Source: Miscanthus floridulus (taxonomy: Eukaryota; Streptophyta; Magnoliopsida; Poales; Poaceae). Taken from it: a stretch of DNA of 64,000 nucleotides. Of the stretch, positions 56,001 to 64,000 are shown one piece after another. The notes beneath the pieces are model-generated. The model did no database searches. It was not told the origin of the DNA and saw nothing but the letters and a program-made list of their open reading frames with translations. The translations under genes were made by a program, and so were the position numbers. The stretch is taken from NCBI RefSeq assembly GCF_019320115.1, contig NC_089593.1:33498536-33562535 (forward strand), read 5' to 3'. The first letter of the stretch is position 1. Each line of letters begins with the position of its first letter.

Positions 56001-56581
56001 CTTACACTTATCATTTATTTATCCCTTGACTTACCCCTACCATAGCATGAGAGTGGTTTTATCATAAGTATATATAGTTGTCAATATCTCTATGCCAACA
56101 CAACTCCATAGCTCCTCCCTAGTGGATAAAATATAAATAACGATACCTAGTATACTCCCAGGTGAAATGCTACAATGGTATATTATCTGTGCACTTGAGG
56201 ACACTTTAATATATATATAATTTTCCTCTGAGTTTTCAAGTGTCATTTATAATTACCAACATCACATTTCTAGCATCATGCTAGGGATGACAACTTAGTA
56301 AAGAGTGATGCTAAGAAATATCAACACTTGCCCTTCACACTTGCAACTGGTCCATCAAGCCAAGTCTTGTCTTGATCTTCTCCACCTTAGTCACATGACT
56401 CAATGTCATGTCTCATATGCAATGAGCTCCTTCATCACATGCGTGAGCTTTGCAACATCTACAAGCTATTTTCACCTCCATGGCATATGTTGCTCACACA
56501 CATGTACCCATGGACTAATTACCTATGTTTCTCACATTAAACACAATTAGTCCACCTAGGTTGTCACTAGTAGGATCAACA
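53020..56581 (-). repeat. 5' LTR of the Copia element, interrupted
   Basis: Pieces 53020-54853 and about 56310-56581 (~2.1 kb). It begins (minus strand) TGTTGATCCTACTAG at 56581 and ends CCATTTTGACCCTATA. The middle is occupied by an Athila-family LTR. No long open frame is supported in the LTR. Confidence 0.65.
54854..56310 (+). mobile_element. Athila-family LTR with primer site, truncated, nested in the Copia LTR
   Basis: Starts TATTGACGGTAGTTACC (TG mutated) and ends ATTACCAACA at 56261, matching both ends of the outer Athila LTR. A TATA-like CTATATAACCAGCCCC is at ~55272. After 56261 comes a degenerate tRNA-Asp-type primer site (56271-56289, TAGCATCATGCTAGGGAT) and ~20 bp of leader before the Copia LTR resumes. 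So this is a 5' LTR plus leader, not a solo LTR; the rest was deleted. No matching target duplication is visible. Confidence 0.7.
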
Positions 56582-58008
56582 CCGTCATGCCTCATGCGGA
56601 TGAAAGGAGGCAGCATGTGTAGGGGAACTAGAAACTCCTGAGGGTATAGTCAAAGGCAATAGTTAGGGTTGGGAGTTGATGTTAAACTGTGCAAAGATGT
56701 TGGCCTTTTATATTGTTCTCTGGGTCTAGACTAGACCAATACCATTAATGAGGCATGCCATGCCTAGAAAGTGGCCAGGCACTGACCCAATGCATCAGGC
56801 CAGGCTAGTCTAGGCCCGCTACTCATCAGGCTGTGCTGTGCTTGTGCTGGGAGAAAATATCAGGCTTCGGGTCGAGTCAACAGCCGTGGGCTATAGATGG
56901 CGGCAAAAGCGGAAGTGCGTGTGCATATATAGGGTGCGGGCGGTGGAGCCAAGGTCGGCAGCGGCGCATGGAAGATGGCTTAAGAACTACTCCCTCTATC
57001 CCCAACTAACTGTCACCATTGGTTTCCGTGCCAAAAGTTTGAGTCCATTTGTGGAAAATACGTGCAACATTTGTACCTTCAAATATGTTTATTAAAAAAC
57101 TAGATTCAAATATCTAAATACATACTTGTGTTATGGAGAAATGGATAAGGTTCACCACAGATCATATGTTGCTACTAGGTCGTTGAGCTTTTTCCATGCA
57201 CCCTACGGTCCGGTGCTTGTTCTTTCTTCACAGCAGGACCGTCTAGTGCTTGTATTCTTCTTTGGCCACTTCTCTAGGTAACACTAGATGCCACGTTGTC
57301 TTCACTTTTTCTATGTTGGATTATTTGTTGATCTTTGTCAAACAATTCCTCACTTTTAGCCTAGTTTCTGAATATCACCAGAAGATACGCTGAGTATAAG
57401 GCTGCACACCACACTGTCTAGTGAATGGTCTGGCGAGGAATATTCCCCAGGCATTTCTATTCATCAATCATTTTTTTTTCTCACGGGGCTATTTGGATTT
57501 GCTTCTTTTTTGTTCTGTTTCTTCCACAGCCTTTGCAACACTTCTATTATAACCTATCTAACACATCTTTAACACATTTGTTAGTCCTAGGTTTGTGTTG
57601 TCATCTTTAACACATTTAGTTTTAGTTATAACTTACTATGATTCTTATTGAAAACAGGGGAAGCCTATTTTTGGCCATCAAACTATTGCCCCAGTTTATC
57701 CTTAGCCATGCAACTTTATAACTAGAAATCTTTGACCATTGAACTATCAATACAAGACAAATATGAGACCATTTAGTTGGTTTCAATAGTAGTTATTAAC
57801 TTTTGAAAGTAGTAAAATGGGGATATTTTGAAAAAAACAACTAGTTCACTTTAAAGCAGAAAAACATGAAAAATTATCAATTTCTAAAATATAATCAATG
57901 TGTTGTTACACTCTCAGAATTATTGGAATTTTACCTTTTCTGTTCGTAGTTTTTATATATAGCTAGTAGCCATGTTTGTTACTTTTTTTTGAATGATCAC
58001 TGGGAGGG
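56582..58008. other. Intergenic stretch without a recognised gene
   Basis: Mostly AT-rich and unassigned. It contains the Stowaway-like fragment from 56988. Short frames (56838-57095, 57425-57610) have no domain. Confidence 0.5.
56988..57130 (+). repeat. Stowaway-like MITE fragment (left end)
   Basis: TA followed by CTCCCTCTATCC is the Stowaway terminus with its TA target; GTCACCATTGG and AAAACTAGATTCAAATATC continue in family style. No opposite terminus is seen, so it is truncated. Confidence 0.5.
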
Positions 58009-58194
58009 ATGATATATATTTTACCTGAATTTTCATTGCCACAAATGTCCTTGAACTCTCTCTATCGATGCATAGCATCGTGCAGCTTAGGCAATGGGTC
58101 AATAGTGCTTTTCTGGGACGATAAATGGTCACATGTTATTCTTGCTGAAACCTTCCCACACCTTATGCAGTTCTCTAGAAATGACAGGATTTCA
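58009..58194 (+). pseudogene. LINE ORF2 fragment (zinc-finger region after RT)
   Basis: SLGNGSIVLFWDDKW and LAETFPHLMQFSRN match the region downstream of the reverse transcriptase in plant LINE ORF2 proteins (zf-RVT type: G-x-G, FWxDxW, P-x-L). Only ~60 residues remain; it is cut at 58194 by the CACTA terminus. Confidence 0.55.
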
Positions 58195-58250
58195 CACTAC
58201 TATAGAATCGGACATCACTACCGGCCTCATCACTGCCGGATTTGGGTGAA

Positions 58251-58255
58251 CCGGC
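58251..58255. repeat. Target site duplication CCGGC, left copy
   Basis: Repeated at 62254-62258, flanking the LTR element. Confidence 0.9.
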
Positions 58256-58725
58256 TGTGGGGGTATTAACCCCTATACCCTTACGGCTAAGCTTGGGCCG
58301 GCCCAGATCAGAGGGTCCGGTCCACCAAAAGACGACGCGCGGCCCGGCCAACCTGTTCGGGGTCCTGCGCAAGGAGTCAAGGCAGATTTGGCAGTCAAGC
58401 AAGATCTTGGTCGGTTAGAATAGGAATCCTTATCCGGCCACCTATGGCAATTGTAACTGACTAGGATTAGTTTCCAGATCTGTAACCCTACCCCCGGACT
58501 ATATAAGGCGGGCAGGGGACCCCTCTAAAAAACATCTCTCATTGACATATAACAATACAATCAGACGCATGACGTAGGTATTACGCCTTCTTGGCGGCCG
58601 AACCTGGATAAAACCTCGTGTCTGTCTTGCGTCACCGTCTTGTTTGTAGCTTGCGCATCTGTCTGCCGATAATCTACTATCTTGGGCATACCCCTAGGTA
58701 GACTGCCGACCATATTTCATCGACA
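58256..58725 (+). repeat. 5' LTR of the coding-free element
   Basis: Begins TGTGGGGGTATTAACCCC and ends TTTCATCGACA; TATA near 58499. Pairs with 61783-62253. Confidence 0.9.
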
Positions 58726-58726
58726 G

Positions 58727-58744
58727 TGGCGCACCAGGTAGGGG
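58727..58744 (+). other. Primer binding site of the coding-free element
   Basis: TGGCGCACCAGGTAGGGG, one base after the LTR; identical to 25930-25947. Confidence 0.75.
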
Positions 58745-59449
58745 GTGTGCGCGCTGATCCATAGCGAACCAGATGGATCTCAAGATCATCCGCACGTTCA
58801 CGGTGATGGCCTCGTGCATCCAACTGCTTGTACAGGCTATCGTTGGGAACGTGCTCCTACACAAGCAAGCTCGCTGCGCCATCCGATCTCAAGATGCTAC
58901 GCTGGAGTATCACCATGATTACGTACCGGGTCATGCTCATGGCCACAACGCGCATCGTCGTCCAGTTGCCGAGATCCAAGCAAAGGCCACGCCTACAGTG
59001 CCATGCAATGCAAGCTAACTCCATACAAGCTAATTAATTGTTGAGGCTTGCATGCTTGTATACAAGCGACGTGCAACTCCTCAGCGTCGTCCACGGCCAC
59101 TCGGTTTCTGGCGGCAGTGTTTTCACCCACGTACGATGGGACTCATCTGATGCAATCGATCTGAGTTCTAATCCAATCACGAGTCTCAGAGCGAAGCCGG
59201 AGGATAAACTCGACTTGTCTTATTTTCTCCGCAACCGTTCATGTCGATCAGGATCGGAACATCCAGTTCAACAGATCAATTGGTCGTATCAACTAGCAAA
59301 CCAGGAAATCTAATCTACGATCTACGGACACCATGCGAAGCTGATTGAAGTAATCCAGATATGCAGCTTGCATGTGCTTATACGGATCTGCATGCATGCA
59401 ACTATGCAAGTATGAATCTACACGGGCACATGCATGCATGTGGATTGAC

Positions 59450-60350
59450 ACCGCTGAGCTCCGACCGCGTCGACCACGGACCACGTCGACCACGTTCCGA
59501 GCGGCTCCGCCGAGCTCCGACCACGGACCATGTCGATCACGTCCCGAGCGGCTCTGCCGAGCTCCGACCACGTCGACCACAGACTACGTCGCGATAATGA
59601 TCGCTGCGAAGAACGGCACTACGACAATCGCGACCACCGTCATGATGATAGATCCAATCTAAGAAGCCTCGCATCGAAGCCGGCGGATCAATCAATTTGC
59701 AGCTCTGTCGTTGTTACAGAGACGCGAGCATGGCATCTTCACGAGAAAACAAGGACGTAGCTCAGACATGCAAGGGGATGGACTTGCATGTACATGCATC
59801 ACTGCCTTCACGATCGCGCGCATGAGCTATTACTTGATGCCGATCAACATTGACGATGCAGCGGCTGTCAAACCAATTCAAGATCAATTCTTCTACTCGT
59901 CAAGTCAAGCCGTCTGACTCCGATTCTGATAGGCACGCGAGCTGACTGGTCAGTTGCGTCGAGCCGCTGAGCGAGCCACGGCGAGCCGCGTTGAGCCGCT
60001 GAGCAAGCTACATCGAGCCACATCAAGCTGTTCAAGCCATCCAGTGGGCCACGCCGAGCCAACCAGCGAACCGCATGAGCTGCTGAGCGAGCCACGTCGA
60101 GCCATCAACCGAGCCGCTGAGCAGCTCCACCGAGCTCCGACCACGTCGACCATGTCCCGAGCGGCTCCGTCGAGCTCCAACCACCAGACCACGTCGACCA
60201 CGTCCTGAGCGGCTTCGCCGATCTCCGACCACCAGACCACGTCGACCACGTCCCGAGCAGCTCCACCGAGCTCCGACCACCAGACCACGTCGCAATGATG
60301 ATCGCCACGAAGAACGGCGCTATGACAACTGCGACCAACATCACAACAGG
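59450..60350 (+). repeat. Minisatellite arrays and a large internal duplication
   Basis: Units of about 50 bp built on CCGAGCTCCGACCACGTCG occur at 59453-59595 and 60115-60295; both arrays are followed by a similar GAAGAACGGC block (59606 and 60311), so a ~200-bp segment was duplicated. Between them (59944-60120) is a shorter 20- to 23-bp repeat of GAGCGAGCCACGTCGAGCC type. Confidence 0.75.
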
Positions 60351-60966
60351 CCGAAAAGCTCGAGGACCGGACGACTTCATCACCACCGACCAGATTTCTA
60401 TCAAAGATAAGTACACTTCTAATATTTATATTTAACACAATTTTCATTACGACGTTCCTCCACAACGTCCTCGTCATGATTATTCTTCAAATAACGTTTG
60501 TCCATGTATACCATCTTAAATATAACATACAGCTATACTTAATGCAAATCCTCGACCAGTCATGTTGACGCTCGATGCCTATAGAGATAGCCCTATCTCC
60601 GGCTTCTCCCTACATGTGCACGAGCGTCTGCCCTCTGCGTTATGGGTGGTCGGCAGTGGCTCCTTAGCGACGCTTTGTTCTTCCTACTCGTGCACGGGCT
60701 CCGTGCCCCGCATTATGGTTCACGGGCTAGCTAGGGCTGAAGACTCAGCTACATACTAACTGGTCGGGCGGTTTATATTAAGTATAAACACAAACTTCAC
60801 ATTAACACTGATGTTTACAAAGCACCAACTGCTTTATCACATCATGCTCATTTGCAAATGACTGCTAAGCGTTGTTTCTTCACCGCTGATTTTTCTCCAT
60901 AATTTATTATTTTGTACATCATGTACTACCATTCTACATATTTATATTGTAGGAATTTCGAGCTAT

Positions 60967-61238
60967 GCTCGGGGACTTCGTCGCTCGCTTCTCAACCTAC
61001 GCTCAGGGACTGCCTCGATCACTCTCCGACCACGGCTCGAGGACTTCGTCGCTTGCTCCTCGACCTACGCTCGGGGACCGCCTCGATCACTCTCCGACCA
61101 CGGCTCAGGGATTTTGTTGCTCGCTCCTCGACCTATGCTCGAGGACTGCCTCAATCACTCTCTGACCACAACTCGGGGACTCCGTCGCTCGCTCCTCGAC
61201 CTGCGCTCGGGGACTGCCTCGATCACTCTCCGACCACG
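60967..61238 (+). repeat. Tandem repeat, four 68-bp units
   Basis: Units begin at 60967, 61035, 61103 and 61171, with a partial fifth at 61239. Each is two 34-bp half-units starting GCTCGGGGACT. Because 68 is not a multiple of 3, the repeat is not coding. Confidence 0.9.
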
Positions 61239-61782
61239 GCCTAGGGACTTTGCGTCTCAACTACATACAACTAGCGACTCGCATACAGTTGGGATATTCT
61301 TTCTCGTTTAGACCTTGCTACAAGGCTCATACCTCGTCTTCCAGCAAGCTCGGGGACTACATCAGTACGATGCACCTGCCGGTGCATCTCGTATCGCCTG
61401 TACGACGATTGGATTCTCAACTTAACTGGGAATTCTTTTTAGACCTTGGCACCACGTGCCTACGTCACCTACTGCCAGGCTCGGGGACTAAGTGGGCACA
61501 CTTCACCTTGCGGTGAATGTGCTTGTTTTTCGACCACTACGCCTCTGATGATCAAAGATGCTACGCTTCAAGATGCACTTACATTTCTTCTTAGAAATAC
61601 AAGTGGGCACACTTCCTGGGACGGAAATCTTTTTCTTTCTTCTTAAGAGCACCATACATTCTTCGGACAACCTACTTCTCCGGCGACAACGGTGGTCAGA
61701 GATGTCAAGAACTCAAGCCTCACTATTCGGAGAAGGTTAAAATGGCGTGTCGCAGCATAATACATGGTGCTCGGGGACTAGC

Positions 61783-62253
61783 TGTGGGGGTATTAACCCC
61801 TATACCCTTACGGCTAAGCTTGGGCCGGCCCAGATCAGAGGGTCTGGTCCACCAAAAGACAACGCGTGGCCCGGCCAACCTGTTCGGAGTCCTGTGCAAG
61901 AGTCAAGGTAGATTTGGCGGTCAAGCAAGATCTTGGTCGGTTAGAATAGGAATCCTTATTCGGCCACCTATGGCAATTGTAACTGACTAGGATTAGTTTC
62001 CAGAATCTGTAACCCTGCCCCCCAGACTATATAAGGCGGGCAGGGGACCCCTCTAAAAAACATCTCTCATTGACATACAGCAATACAATCAGACACAGGA
62101 CGTAGGTATTACGCCTTCTTGGCGGCCGAACTTGGATAAAACCTCGTGTCTGTCTTGCGTCACCGTCTTGTTTGTAGCTTGCGCATCTGTCTGCCGACAA
62201 TCTACTATCTTGGGTATACCCCTAGGTAGACTGCCGACCATATTTCGTCGATA
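61783..62253 (+). repeat. 3' LTR of the coding-free element
   Basis: Matches 58256-58725 closely, preceded by GCTCGGGGACTAGC as purine-rich primer region; ends TTTCGTCGATA. Confidence 0.9.
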
Positions 62254-62258
62254 CCGGC
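62254..62258. repeat. Target site duplication CCGGC, right copy
   Basis: Second copy; the CACTA subterminal sequence resumes at AGTGATGTGCC. Confidence 0.9.
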
Positions 62259-63290
62259 AGTGATGTGCCTTCACTGACGGTTCTAAGCTTGAAAATCAGA
62301 AAAATGCTTGGGGCTGGGCCAAAACCGACAGTGAATTTCCACATCACTGCCGGTTTGTGACTTGCACCAGTAGTGGCTTGACATCTACTTATCACTAGCC
62401 TGTTCTAGCCAAGAACCCTTAGTGATGTTGGGCTATCACTATAAGTTCTAGACAAGAACCGACGGTGATAACATCACAGTACAACAAGCTGGCACCGTCC
62501 TCTCCTTCCTCCTCTTTTTCCATCCCGAGCATAGAGCCATGCGTTTGGGCCGCTCCCTCCATTTTTGTGGCTGCTCTTCACCATGAAGCTAGCTATTGGA
62601 TTTGGAAGAATGGGTTGATCTTCTTGCTTTAAAGTTAGTAACAAGCATCCACTCCTTTGATTTTATTGCTTAATTAGCGTTGTTTTGATAGCTACATTGC
62701 TTGATTTTCATTCTAGTTCTTTCTCCATTCTAGAGAGAACTTTTCTAATTGGCCTTTGTGCAAGGCTTCCAAGCAAATTGTGGTGAATCCATCATCCAAA
62801 AGGTTGGTGTCTTTGAACACATTTAAATTCCTATCTAATTACATGGTGGTCAAGTTGATTGTTAGTATGTGAGGCTATAATTAGTTCTTGTTAGAATTAG
62901 AGTAGATTCTTTTACAATTTTGGTGAGCAAATTAATCCATGTGTCACCTACCAACACATTGTTTGGAGCTACATTGTTGTTCATGATCATATCTCCAATT
63001 TTAGTGTTTTTTAATTAGTGTCTCCATTTTTATGTAGCATGGAGTAGAATAATTGTTCTTCATTATTGTGAAATAATTGTTTTTATGGGGCTACGATTTT
63101 CAATTTATATGGCCGAGGCTACCAATTTCAATTTTCCAATAATTAGTGTACAATAATGTTTTCCAAAAATGGGGTCACTAAATTAAATAAGTGTAGAATA
63201 AATTGTAGTTTCAAGCAACAATTGTTGTTCATGAAGCTCCACATGTTATTAATTTCTCTGTAATTACTATCTCAATATTTTGTTGTGCAG
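62259..63290 (+). other. CACTA subterminal repeats and transposase leader
   Basis: To about 62490: repeats of ACTGCCGG/CACTGACGG type, likely transposase-binding sites. From 62490: AT-rich sequence without a supported frame, ending TTTTGTTGTGCAG at 63290, a plausible splice acceptor just before the transposase exon. Confidence 0.6.
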
Positions 63291-63307
63291 AGTTGGATTG
63301 AGAGTGG

Positions 63308-64000
63308 ATGTATCTGTTCCGAATGGACAACTGGTACATGCAAGGTGTCAGCAAGTTTCTCACCGATGCCAAAGCCCATGCTGAGAATGGGAACCCTATC
63401 TTCTGGCCATGCAAAGATTGCATGAATCAAAGAAAATGGCCTCAAACTGAGTCTATACGATCGCACTTGATTACTAGGGGGTTCATACCAAACTATACGA
63501 TATGGACTATGCATGATGAGGTTGGTGTGAATGTTCCACAGGAAAATGATGCTGATGTGGCCATGTCTGATGTAGCCCTTCACGAGGCTATTATGGAACC
63601 TTGTGTTAACACAGAATGTATGGCCACAGTTAATAATGTGTTTAGGAACACACTAGCTGATGACACCGAGAATAACGATGGCATTTCTCAGCTGCTACAT
63701 AATGTAGAGAGCGGATGTCTTAGTGAAATACAGCTGAGAAAGCTAGAGAAAATGAGACAAGATGGCAGAACACCATTGTATAAGGATTGTCTAGTGAGCA
63801 AACTGGAAGGCGACATCATGCTGTTAGAATTCAAATCGACAAATAGATTGAGCAATAAAGGCTTCGATCAGTTGTTAGGTATAATAAGGAAATTGCTCCT
63901 AGGAAAAAATGAGTTGCCAAAAAAGACATACCTAGCCAAGCCAATGATCTGCCCCATTGGCCTTGAGGTTGAAAAAAAAATCCACGCGTGTTCCAATGAT
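63308..64000 (+). CDS. TNP2-like CACTA transposase, 5' part, runs off the window
   Basis: Open for all 231 codons to the window end. Residues 1-60: the transposase-associated domain (MDNWYMQGVSKFLTDAK, WPCKDCMNQ, SIRSHLITRGFIPNYTIWTMHD). From about residue 140: start of the Tnp2 transposase (TPLYKDCLVSKLEGDIMLLEF, NRLSNKGFDQLLGIIRKLL, ending KKIHACSND). In intact relatives the domain continues C-I-L-Y-R. The family catalyses excision and insertion of the transposon by binding its subterminal repeats. The ATG at 63308 is preceded in frame by TGA (63299-63301), so the usual start just upstream is lost or the first exon is spliced in. No other lesion is visible. Confidence 0.88.
   Translation, partial: MYLFRMDNWYMQGVSKFLTDAKAHAENGNPIFWPCKDCMNQRKWPQTESIRSHLITRGFIPNYTIWTMHDEVGVNVPQENDADVAMSDVALHEAIMEPCVNTECMATVNNVFRNTLADDTENNDGISQLLHNVESGCLSEIQLRKLEKMRQDGRTPLYKDCLVSKLEGDIMLLEFKSTNRLSNKGFDQLLGIIRKLLLGKNELPKKTYLAKPMICPIGLEVEKKIHACSND

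Larger units (their letters stand above)
51062..56581 (-). mobile_element. Gag-only Copia-type retrotransposon, 3' truncated
   Basis: Minus strand: 5' LTR from 56581 (TGTTGATCCTACTAG) to 53020, interrupted by an Athila-family LTR (54854-56310); primer site 53007-53017 (tRNA-iMet type); gag from ~52900; several zinc knuckles to ~51170. There is no protease, integrase, RT or 3' LTR, and the sequence ends where the LTR-like fragment begins at 51061. It is either non-autonomous or truncated. Confidence 0.75.
58256..62253 (+). mobile_element. Coding-free LTR retroelement (Tat-related LARD-like)
   Basis: LTRs 58256-58725 and 61783-62253, primer site 58727-58744 (TGGCGCACCAGGTAGGGG) and TSD CCGGC. 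The ~3.06-kb interior has no gag or pol motif; it is filled with minisatellites (59450-59655, 60115-60350, 60967-61238) and ends with a hairpin block shared with the element at 25455. The LTR TATA (GACTATATAAGGCGGGC) and primer type place it with that element. It must depend on proteins supplied in trans. Confidence 0.88.
58195..64000 (+). mobile_element. CACTA (En/Spm-type) DNA transposon, left end and transposase start
   Basis: Begins CACTACTATAGAATCGG at 58195. Subterminal copies of ACTGCCGG and CATCACT follow in both orientations (58215-58255, 62254-62490), and the TNP2 transposase starts at 63308. The right terminus lies outside the window. A 4-kb LTR element (58256-62253) is inserted in the subterminal region. 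Confidence 0.88.

Noticed and set aside
59293..60477. Frames over the minisatellites (for example 59950-60477 minus)
   Set aside because: Repetitive composition without a domain, on both strands; products of GC-rich tandem repeats.
60912..61311. Repeat protein in the 68-bp array
   Set aside because: The period is not a multiple of three, so repeats shift frame; the apparent repeat peptides are shadows of a DNA repeat.
1..64000. CRISPR arrays, operons, tRNA or rRNA genes
   Set aside because: No regular spacer-repeat array, no cloverleaf or rRNA signature; eukaryotic repeat DNA throughout.

Overview
The window is plant nuclear DNA, almost certainly from a grass (inferred from the kinds of LTR retrotransposon, the CACTA and Stowaway-like sequence, and the nesting; the species cannot be fixed from sequence alone). 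I see no intact host gene. Nearly every base can be placed in a transposable element, most of them decayed and nested in one another.

Bases 1-31160 are one large nest. The host is an old minus-strand Athila-type Ty3/gypsy element (internal region 1432-9360, right LTR running from 9361 to 31160 in three pieces). It was hit by (a) a chromovirus-family element whose LTR tail fills 1-916, (b) a 1.2-kb solo LTR at 6948-8145 with target duplication GAGGA, (c) a complete 15.4-kb Tekay/Del-like chromovirus at 9396-24762 with 4.4-kb LTRs and target duplication TCCGC, and (d) a non-autonomous Tat-type element at 25455-30648. The chromovirus is the centrepiece: between its primer binding site and gag it carries an extra reading frame (14606-15523) whose product begins with a copy of the histone H3 N-terminal tail, and its polyprotein ends in a chromodomain.

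Bases 31161-38524 are degenerate retroelement sequence split by a 4.86-kb minus-strand solo LTR (32197-37056, target duplication GCCTC) of the same superfamily. Bases 38525 to about 50480 are a decayed minus-strand Tat-lineage element with gag, protease, RT, RNase H plus a second, archaeal-type RNase H, and integrase; downstream of pol it carries an accessory gene on the opposite strand with its own TATA box. The small Tat element at 25455 carries the same antisense gene but no pol. Bases 51062-56581 are a gag-only minus-strand Copia element with several zinc knuckles, its long LTR split by an Athila-family LTR at 54854-56261.

Bases 58009-64000 are a three-layer nest: a LINE ORF2 scrap (58009-58194), cut by a CACTA transposon starting at 58195 whose TNP2-type transposase begins at 63308 and runs off the window, itself carrying a 4-kb coding-free LTR element (58256-62253, target duplication CCGGC) full of minisatellites.

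Accessory reading frames recur: the H3-tail ORF in the chromovirus, PF04195-like antisense genes in both Tat elements, and a promoter-plus-ORF unit downstream of pol in the Athila element. All multi-domain frames except the TNP2 start carry nonsense codons, nearly all explicable by C-to-T or G-to-A transitions, as expected for long-methylated repeats.
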